NCBI GenBank assembly: GCA_021399445.1
Contig: JAJTUQ010000005.1
Span: 1,116,001-1,180,000, forward strand
Length of the DNA: 64,000 bases
Source of the DNA: Xylogone sp. PMI_703
Lineage: Eukaryota > Ascomycota > Leotiomycetes
Direction: 5' to 3'
The notes below the pieces were generated by a model. It did not search any database. It saw only the letters and a program-made list of their open reading frames with translations, and was not told the origin of the DNA. The position numbers and the translations under genes were made by a program. Positions 57,318-64,000 of the stretch are shown here, piece after piece. Numbering within the stretch: the stretch's first letter is position 1; every line of letters starts with the position of its first letter.

Positions 57318-58226
57318 TTATAGATTGCTGTATTGTCTTGCAGCCGTCTTGGCATCTACTTTGAGACCTGTTCGTTCCTCGAACATTCTGGCAACCACCT
57401 CCCACTTCTGTGCCTCCGCTTCTTTGACTACTTTCACAAGTTCGGTATTGAGTTCATCGTTCCACATTGGTCTAAATCTCTCCGCCCCTTGTTTGTCTTT
57501 CGAACGCTGGCTTAAGGGGACGAATTCCTTGCCTTCAGCTGCGAACAGAAGGGGTGCTGTGCGATTATATCTACCATTCACGCCGGTTTGAGTCAGACTT
57601 GGCTGTCTCCCTTCCTCAACTCTTCGCTGGTTCAAAATTTCTGCAATCTTTGCAAAAGAGAGACCTTCATTTTCCTTCATGTTAACAATTGCAATATTTT
57701 CTGGATCATTCGCCCCTGCTCCTCTCTTGATAACTCTTGGTCCCTTCCCACGCTTCAACCCTCTTTTCAGTAGTGCTGCATCTGAAACCGCATCTTGGGG
57801 CACTGTCTCAGGAACTTTATTTGTTCCCCACGGTACATCGACGCCACTAAATCTTGATGGATCTAAACCATGGCCATGATTGTAGAAGCGTCCTTGTTTC
57901 TCACTGGGAGAATCAACCGTTGCTTCAGACACTGTCGAACTGAACATGGCTGACGATGGGGATGTACTGTTATATTGAGTTGAAAGGCAGTTTTCAAACT
58001 GCTCAGGCGAGCCCGGCGTAGATCCTTGCGATGGTCGAGAGCGAACAATGTTTGATGTAAAGGTAGCTTCAAGTTGGTGTTCACGTAGATCATGATGCAA
58101 ATAAGATGAAGGAGAATCCATCCTGAGCGGCGTCTCCTCAGTTTCAGGAATGAAGAGTGATGATGAGTCTGGAATTGAAAGCTGAGGTCGGAAAGCAGAG
58201 GCCCTGGGTTGATCGTGATGTGGCAT
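57318..58226 (-). CDS. Myb/SANT-like nuclear protein
   Basis: A single exon of 302 residues from the ATG at 58226. The N-terminal half is Ser/Pro-rich and disordered. A basic patch (KRGLKRGKGPRVIKRG) precedes two short helical modules: the first at about 180-225 (IAIVNMKENEGLSFAKIAEI), which resembles a homeodomain/HTH-like turn, and the second at about 250-302, a Myb/SANT-like helix set with W and a closing AARQYSNL. Proteins with this arrangement in fungi are uncharacterised nuclear factors. Upstream, the same frame is open for another 54 codons but is closed by a single TAA 12 codons before the ATG. The gene may therefore have a missed intron or have lost an N-terminal extension. Confidence 0.6.
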   Translation of the reverse strand: MPHHDQPRASAFRPQLSIPDSSSLFIPETEETPLRMDSPSSYLHHDLREHQLEATFTSNIVRSRPSQGSTPGSPEQFENCLSTQYNSTSPSSAMFSSTVSEATVDSPSEKQGRFYNHGHGLDPSRFSGVDVPWGTNKVPETVPQDAVSDAALLKRGLKRGKGPRVIKRGAGANDPENIAIVNMKENEGLSFAKIAEILNQRRVEEGRQPSLTQTGVNGRYNRTAPLLFAAEGKEFVPLSQRSKDKQGAERFRPMWNDELNTELVKVVKEAEAQKWEVVARMFEERTGLKVDAKTAARQYSNL

Positions 58227-59700
58227 CTCCGAGATGCTCTTGCCAACTTGACGCCCTCCTCGTTATATTGTCGATGTTGAATTAATAGGGCTAGACCTGT
58301 CCCCTCTACTAGCTTGTATCCTGGTTTTTTCTCCTTCTTCTATGGAAACTTTATCACCACTTCCCCGAGGACGCTGGCTAGCCGTGGGTGCTTCAAGACG
58401 TTGCTGAGCTGCTTTTAGATCAGTATCAGTTATTCACGGATTCCAGAATATTTTGAAGAAAGTTGATTATAATGAAGGCAAACGATAGTGAAGTCAAAAT
58501 TGAGGAATGATAAGGAACATGAGAATTATATCGGAAAGGATTAGGAACGGCAACAACAGAGAAATCAGCGTTGGCAATGCTATTGACGATATTCAATAAG
58601 CAAAGTTCACTATCGATGAAAACGTCAAACTCGCTCAGTTTGTAGTGTCCATGCCTGCCATACACTGCTATTGAAGTCGATATGCCAGCATACCTTCCAC
58701 GAGTAGCCAATAATCAGGCGTGATAGGCTTCCAAGCAAGTGTTCTTTAGAGATTTTTGTCTGCAAGGAATAAGATCGAGTCAAGGGAAAATAAAGGAAAC
58801 ACTTCACTAGAAATCGAGATAAGACTGGAACATTTAGGAGGGATATGTAATACTGTCAATGATAGTGGAATAGAAGTACAGAATTGAAAGTATTAAGCTT
58901 GGTAACATAAAGCCTTGCTTATTAACGTACTTTTGACAGTGGCTCGGTATTTTGAGATTGGTAGTTATTGATGAAGGAAGATTAGATGATTGGGCACAGC
59001 TTGGAAAATAAAAGTGAAATCAATCAAAGCAGAGAGGTACTATACTATAATTAATGGTGGTGAGGTGTCTGCAGTAGTGATTCGAGGAATTAAGGTTGGA
59101 GTGGATGTGAAGAGACTTGAGGTCAAGGTGAAGAGAGCAAATATGAATATCAAGGAATAGTGAATATTGGTATCGACAACGAAATAATCCTTGACATGTC
59201 AGCCCGCTAGATCAGTAAGTTTGACAATACGCTATAGTAATTGACAACGGTCAGGGAGCTCATTAATGGTAGATATTCGTTGACACGGTGACATAGATAG
59301 AAGATTGTTTCTTCTTGCCTGCTAGTGGACTTCCATACAGGCAAAAACATATAATCGTTGAAGTTTATTGGATCCCTTGTACTAGTCTACTTCTTTATAT
59401 ATATGACATGGCTTATGGGCCGTACAATGGTATCTACCAATAGTCTCAAGTAACCCGGAAGCAGATTGGTATCTGATACAATACTTGGACTGAAAAATTG
59501 AAAACTGCCATTGCTTTGTCTGGATTAGTACGCAGTATAGAGCTGTCATGCTGCGCTAAATATTGTAACACTGGAAATAGAAATTCATCCTTAACGGTGA
59601 ATAAATACATTTATTGTAGTGTATTCTTTTTTACAAGCTCCCCAGCAGTATTACAGTTCTACTGGTTTAACAACAGAGTGTATCGAGCATGAAAGGCCCG
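58227..59700. other. Gene-free spacer
   Basis: About 1.5 kb. The left end carries the open extension of the Myb/SANT-like frame. The rest is AT-rich, with frequent GAAGA/AGAGA and TTGACA-like words but no recognisable element or gene. Confidence 0.45.
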
Positions 59701-60897
59701 TTACTCTGATTCTCGACCAAAAGCAAACCGGCTCCAGTTCTGGGCTAGGCGTGCTACCCCATCTTCCAGGGACCAGCCTTTTATTTCACATATCTTCCGA
59801 GACATATCCTCTAACATCTGATCCATCATATCCCCAGCAATGTGTAGATCACTTTCGACGAGAATACAGTTATCCGGCACCGCCTTGATAACTTCGATGG
59901 CTTTTGCCTTAGCTGATGTTGACATATTTATGACTGATGAGAATGAAAAAAAGATGTCTGCAGGAACAGAAGGATCGAAGTACTGTTTTAGCGGCTGTGG
60001 AGGACCTGAGTAGGAATGCAAACAAATTCGAGGAGGGAATGGTTTTGGAGACCCGTCCTCAGACCCCATTTCTTTCTCATCATCCTGATGCAGTTGTTCG
60101 GCCGCTGCCTTCTTCTTTTCTCTTTTGCTAAGAACTCTTTTTTCATATCCTTTCCATGCCTCTTGAAGAGTATCGAAGATAAAACCATGTGCCTGCACAC
60201 CATGAATAGAGACAGCCCGTTTCATTTCGCCGGCAAGTTTAAGTTGGGCCTTCAATATGGCTTTTTGATGGTCTGGGTGGACTTTGTAAGGACTGAGTGG
60301 CCTTCCTTCTCTCCCTCCAGCGGTGAGAGAGTTATCTCTAGATTCCTCAAGTTCTGGAGTCCATTCAAAAGGCAGGCGGAATGACTTGTCAAGCCCTACC
60401 TCGCCCACTAGGGCAAACGGATACTTCTCCAGATAGCCTTTTGTTTGTTTAATAAATTCCGAAAGAGACAATGGCTGGGGCAGAGACTTCAGAAAACCCA
60501 AGTCTTCAGGCTTTGGACTGGGAGCTAAGACAGATTGATAATGTTTGATTTTGAACTCTTCGGAAGTAGCATCAGCATTATTTGGATTCTGTATATCATC
60601 ATATAACTGGTGAGAGAACCATGGATGCCAACCAAAACATGGAATGATGCGTTCTTTGCCGGGATTCTCATTTTGTTTGGGGTGGTGCTCTATACCGTAC
60701 TCATGTGCAACCTGGGCTACCAATTCCTGATCTTGACCTCTTGTAGCCATGATGGTTAACCCATGAGCTTTCATTCTAGGTATTGTAGACACGGCGCTCA
60801 TGCTATCCGTGGGATGGCAATGAGCATCGAACACACCTAAGTGCCATGGAAATGGAGGCCCAGATGTACCGCCATCTCCGTCAGTTGCAGATGACAT
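59701..60897 (-). CDS. scn1: TatD-family metal-dependent hydrolase, Scn1-like
   Basis: A single exon of 398 residues. The TatD metal-binding HxH is at residues 26-28 in FDAHCHP. A GEVGLD segment and later His residues ([17 protein letters not shown]) supply further ligands. The metal-site Asp near the end is in VESDLH. The order and the length, longer than bacterial TatD, match Scn1, the Cut9-interacting protein of fission yeast. An inserted Lys/Glu-rich loop of about 40 residues lies around residue 270. TatD enzymes are predicted DNases or phosphoesterases; the cellular role of Scn1 is poorly known. The ATG at 60897 is the first in frame. Confidence 0.87.
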   Translation of the reverse strand: MSSATDGDGGTSGPPFPWHLGVFDAHCHPTDSMSAVSTIPRMKAHGLTIMATRGQDQELVAQVAHEYGIEHHPKQNENPGKERIIPCFGWHPWFSHQLYDDIQNPNNADATSEEFKIKHYQSVLAPSPKPEDLGFLKSLPQPLSLSEFIKQTKGYLEKYPFALVGEVGLDKSFRLPFEWTPELEESRDNSLTAGGREGRPLSPYKVHPDHQKAILKAQLKLAGEMKRAVSIHGVQAHGFIFDTLQEAWKGYEKRVLSKREKKKAAAEQLHQDDEKEMGSEDGSPKPFPPRICLHSYSGPPQPLKQYFDPSVPADIFFSFSSVINMSTSAKAKAIEVIKAVPDNCILVESDLHIAGDMMDQMLEDMSRKICEIKGWSLEDGVARLAQNWSRFAFGRESE

Positions 60898-61236
60898 AAT
60901 TATTGAGAAATTATTTCAAGTTGCCAGAGTGAAGCAGAGTGTGTGAAATTCGAATACTCACAGTATAGATTAGAGAACCAACAACAACTGATCTTAGAAT
61001 GTATGGACGTAGTCAATTTACGAAAGCAAACAATGATGCAAATGATGCAGCCAATGTACGTACCGGCCCACAGGGGCCGCTAAGGATTATGACGGGGCAG
61101 CTACCCCACACTCTAGAATGCCATTGTCGCATGTGATGCAGATCTCAAATTCGCCTACTCAACCAGCATCATTTCTATTCTTCTTTCCGTCAAGTTATTC
61201 TCTAATGTAGACTGCTCTTCAATTATCCTAAGGAGA
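60898..61236. promoter_or_regulatory. Shared promoter of the scn1-like and membrane-protein genes
   Basis: 339 bp separate two divergent start codons, so the spacer must hold both promoters. It contains short tandem ATGATGCA words around 61030-61050. No specific factor site is claimed. Confidence 0.45.
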
Positions 61237-61971
61237 ATGGCACTAGTTAACCCGTCTCATGGAATAATACTGCCATTTGTGTTCTTCTTCTCCATACCTC
61301 TCGCCGTCCTCGCCACTATCACTACCTCTATTGCCTTTTGGGTCCTCACGTTTCGAGTCGCCTTGCTCTATATTGAATTAGGATTCTCGACTATTCCGTC
61401 TTATCTTGTCACCACCAAGCATGACGCAATTGCAATAACACCAAATAGGTCCTTCTCGAGTCCCAATACTGGATCACGAAGGAGAAAACGGCGAGGTAGC
61501 ACAAGCAGCAATGTCTCCGGCGCAGGATCAATTACACCTATCGCAACCGATACAAATATTGGATGGATTCAAACCGTTGGGCCTAATCGAGACTACGAAG
61601 GTGTAGGAGGTTGGCGGCTAGGGAATTCCTTAGAAGATGACGGCCTTTGGACGAGTATAAATTCGCGCCTTGAACTTCCAGCCGATCATGGACGAAGGCA
61701 TCGTCGATCATTAACAGGTCCTATCTCACCCATCGAGATAAAACATGGTAGGAGCTATAGTCATTCGCCAAATACTTCACGAGCAAGGACGCCACCAGCA
61801 TACGCAGCCGTTGTAGGAGACGGCTACTTCGGACAACAACTTGGTCTAAATAGAATTCCAAAGCAACCATCAATGGCAATGTCCACGGCTTCTCTTTCAT
61901 CTGGTAGTAGCTCAAAAAGCTCTGGCTCGTTGAGTATCAAGAAGAAACCAAAAGATCTGGGGCTGCGTTAG
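61237..61971 (+). CDS. Single-pass fungal membrane protein of unknown function
   Basis: A single exon of 244 residues. A hydrophobic region at about 8-55 can form one or two transmembrane helices (the second part, LLYIELGFSTIPSYL, is less hydrophobic). A basic patch (GSRRRKRRG) and a long Ser/Gly-rich disordered tail follow; the tail ends in a KKKPKDLGLR-type basic end. This layout suggests a membrane anchor with a cytosolic tail. I recognise no domain. It lies divergent to the scn1-like gene. Confidence 0.65.
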   Translation: MALVNPSHGIILPFVFFFSIPLAVLATITTSIAFWVLTFRVALLYIELGFSTIPSYLVTTKHDAIAITPNRSFSSPNTGSRRRKRRGSTSSNVSGAGSITPIATDTNIGWIQTVGPNRDYEGVGGWRLGNSLEDDGLWTSINSRLELPADHGRRHRRSLTGPISPIEIKHGRSYSHSPNTSRARTPPAYAAVVGDGYFGQQLGLNRIPKQPSMAMSTASLSSGSSSKSSGSLSIKKKPKDLGLR

Positions 61972-62168
61972 CATGTAATGACTTATGACGGTTAAGAGGG
62001 CGTTGTGGTTTATGGCATCTGAGCAGATATCTATTGATTAATGACCAATATATTCATTAAACTCATTAGTGGTATCATTAGGTATCTCTGCATGAAAACA
62101 ATCATCCGAAAGTTCCAAATAACTGCCGGTTTACGCCAAATTTTCGCCAGATCCGACATTATTCTGAC

Positions 62169-62861
62169 CTATAACGTCTCCCAAAAATAATTGGCATAGA
62201 AAAACCTCGAAAATTTACTATCCATGTTGACGACGTGAACATCCCCTTTCTTCCCGTTCCGGATAACTGCTTTTGTATACTCTCCATTCTCCCTTTCGAT
62301 ATCAATTCCTAAACTCCGATATACCATCAATTTCAGGCTTATTTCATCATCTACCAGTGATCTCCTTGCGTTGTCTCCCCCGTCTATGCCTTGTAGCTCA
62401 AGTTCTTGCAATTTAGCTTGGAGATCTGCTAGCTGCGATGATAACCGCTCAGATTCTATTTCAAGATCGCTAGCGGCCTTCGCAATGCGGAATTTCTGTG
62501 TATCAAGAGCTGCTATCTCGGAAGCGTGTGCGGCGGAAGAGTGAGATGCTACTGTCTCAGAATGATGATTATTCAGCGCTGTGAGGGTCCTAGAGAGTTC
62601 TGCAATGATTGTAAGCTTCTAGTTGTTGCTTTTCATGTGTTAAAGATACGCACTCTTCAGCGCGCTCTCCGCCTCTCGGATCCGAAGATCACGCGCCTGT
62701 TGTAGGGTGGAAATTGATTCATTTATGCGCGAAATGGATAATTTATCGGGCAAAATATTGAAGTTACCAATCGTGTGGTGAATAAGCTGGTTCACGTTAG
62801 TTGGCATTCAGAAACAAGATGATGACAGGTTTACCGTCGATGGATCTTCGTCTAAGAGCAT
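62169..62861 (-). CDS. SPC24: Kinetochore protein Spc24
   Basis: Three exons, 62861-62835, 62786-62654 and 62599-62169, give 196 residues, normal for Spc24. Exon 1 is only 27 nt. The N-terminus (MLLDEDP...[11 protein letters not shown]) fits the family. The middle is a long coiled coil (Ala/Ser/Glu/Leu heptads), and the C-terminal ~75 residues form the compact globular head that pairs with Spc25 ([11 protein letters not shown], then [10 protein letters not shown]). Spc24 is part of the Ndc80 complex that joins kinetochores to spindle microtubules. It is divergent to FIS1. Confidence 0.93.
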
Positions 62862-63212
62862 TGTAAAGAGTCGCGAAGAGGAGGTGGTTGTTTGCAAGTA
62901 TGATTTAGCGTGTTGTGTGCGTATGGTAAAGTGTTAACGTTATCTTGAAGCTGAGGACAGTAGTCTCTTCTACGTGATCGTCACCCAGTATGCGAAACAA
63001 ATATCTTAGGTTGCCAGGAGCAACAATCGCGAGCACCGCCACGCACCGCCACCTGACGTATCTCCAAAGCTTCCCGACTGCATTCAAACTTCCTCAAAAT
63101 ACCGGACCCGTCACACGACTGCGATAGACCCATAGATCCTCTGGTAAACTCTCTATCAGGCGCATTTATACCACTGAAATATTAATCGCCATCGCATAGA
63201 AAACCTGCCACA
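62862..63212. promoter_or_regulatory. Shared promoter of SPC24 and FIS1
   Basis: The start codons are separated by 351 bp of non-coding DNA, so both promoters must share it. Only short frames are present. It contains a GCACCGCCAC repeat near 63035-63052. Confidence 0.5.
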
Positions 63213-63930
63213 ATGGGCTCCAGTCTTCCATGTGAGTTTTTTACCCCACCTTATCCAAAGCGACTTCAGCCTTGTTCTACTACTTTGTTTGAATGACGAC
63301 GAGCTCGGAGCTGAATTACTGACTTTGCCTGTCCCATTTAGATGCTGCTGATGCAGAAAGGTCAGTTCGAAGAAGCGCATAGATTATTAATACCTCACTT
63401 CTTTTATTAAAATACTCTTCATGCTAGCCCACTATCTAACATGGAATCAGTCCCTTAAAACCAGAAGAGCTCCAAGTTTTACGGTCGCAATACGAAAAAG
63501 AAGGTGAACATGTCGGAGTACAGACAAAATTCAATTATGCATGGGTACTTATACCTCCTCTACCTCTCAGCGTCAACTATCTAACATACTCTAGGGTTTA
63601 ATCAAATCGAATGCTCGCCATGATCAACAGGAAGGTGTGCGTCTTCTCTCAGAAATATTCCGCACTTCGCCAGAACGGAGACGGGAGTGTCTGTACTATC
63701 TCGCCCTAGGAAACTACAAGCTTGGAAATTATGCAGAGGCACGAAGATTGAGCGACATATTGCTGGACAAAGAACCCGCAAATTTGCAAGCTAGCAGTTT
63801 GAGAGGTTTGATTGACGACAAGGTCACCCGAGAGGGTTTGATGGGAGTTGCTATCTTGAGTGGAGTTGCTATTGCAGCTGGTGTTGTTGGAGGGATGATT
63901 TTCAAGAGCGTAGGAAGGAGGAATAGGTAA
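63213..63930 (+). CDS. FIS1: Mitochondrial fission protein Fis1
   Basis: Four exons, 63213-63231, 63342-63360, 63451-63544 and 63595-63930, give 155 residues, the family size. The first two exons are just 19 nt each, in compatible phases, ending at GTGAGT and GTCAGT donors. The joined protein begins MGSSLPYAADAE and has the TPR-like helical bundle ([13 protein letters not shown]..., [17 protein letters not shown]). A C-terminal transmembrane anchor (about residues 130-150) is followed by a short basic end, as expected for a tail-anchored outer-membrane protein. Fis1 recruits the dynamin Dnm1 through adaptors to divide mitochondria and peroxisomes. Confidence 0.95.
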
Positions 63931-64000
63931 TGGGTCGAGATCTACGAAAAGGACGTGGTAATGTCGCTAATGAGCGTTTTCATGTAAATCGTGTTTACGA

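Overview
The window is nuclear DNA of a filamentous ascomycete (Pezizomycotina). The evidence is short spliceosomal introns (about 45-100 nt) with GTAAGT/GTATGT-type donors and CTAAC/CTAAT branch points, a Zn2Cys6 regulator, a PTH11/SAT4-type rhodopsin-fold receptor, a TRI12-type MFS pump and the ascomycete versions of END3, SPC24, SPO7 and FIS1. The intron-rich short exons, the gene content and intergenic motifs such as TACTCCGTA and GTACCGTACCG do not settle the class; Leotiomycetes is only a guess. Twenty-two protein-coding genes can be supported, most with exon structures rebuilt from phase-compatible splice sites. One decayed gene and a few doubtful reading frames are also listed. No rRNA, tRNA, intact transposon or CRISPR was found.

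Layout. 0.4-12.9 kb holds mostly housekeeping genes: an RRM protein, a divergent Ca2+/H+ exchanger, a GNAT acetyltransferase, an ER-membrane protein disulfide isomerase (Eps1-like) divergently paired with TDP1 (DNA repair), and acyl-CoA-binding protein. 13-20.5 kb is a gene-poor corridor of about 7.5 kb. It carries a short diverged repeat, a decayed PD-(D/E)XK-like gene and further open-frame scraps. 20.5-36.6 kb looks accessory: an UNC-93-like membrane transporter, a Zn2Cys6 transcription factor, an AIF/AMID-like flavoprotein, a TRI12-family MFS efflux protein and a rhodopsin-fold (PTH11-like) receptor, separated by long empty spacers. 36.6-40.3 kb is again empty.

40.3-64 kb returns to dense housekeeping genes: an ABHD4/5-Cld1-type hydrolase, Spo7, a dual-specificity-phosphatase-like protein, a large AT-hook protein with tandem repeats, End3, a small two-hydrophobic-segment protein, an LSH/DDM1-type SNF2 remodeler (MUS-30 family), a Myb/SANT-like protein, a TatD-family Scn1-like hydrolase, a small membrane protein, and the divergent SPC24/FIS1 pair at the right edge.

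Functional links are mostly thematic. Spo7 and the ABHD hydrolase both concern lipid metabolism. TDP1 and the LSH-type remodeler both concern genome stability. The 20.5-36.6 kb block (two transporters, a regulator, a flavoprotein and a receptor) could be an environmental-response region, but no biosynthetic backbone enzyme is present, so it is not called a metabolite cluster. The observations most worth checking are the exchanger that has lost the conserved Asn in both of its ion-binding motifs, the decayed PD-(D/E)XK-like gene, a 60-nt intron that can be read through in frame, and a mitochondrial-presequence-like open frame lacking an ATG in front of the ABHD hydrolase.
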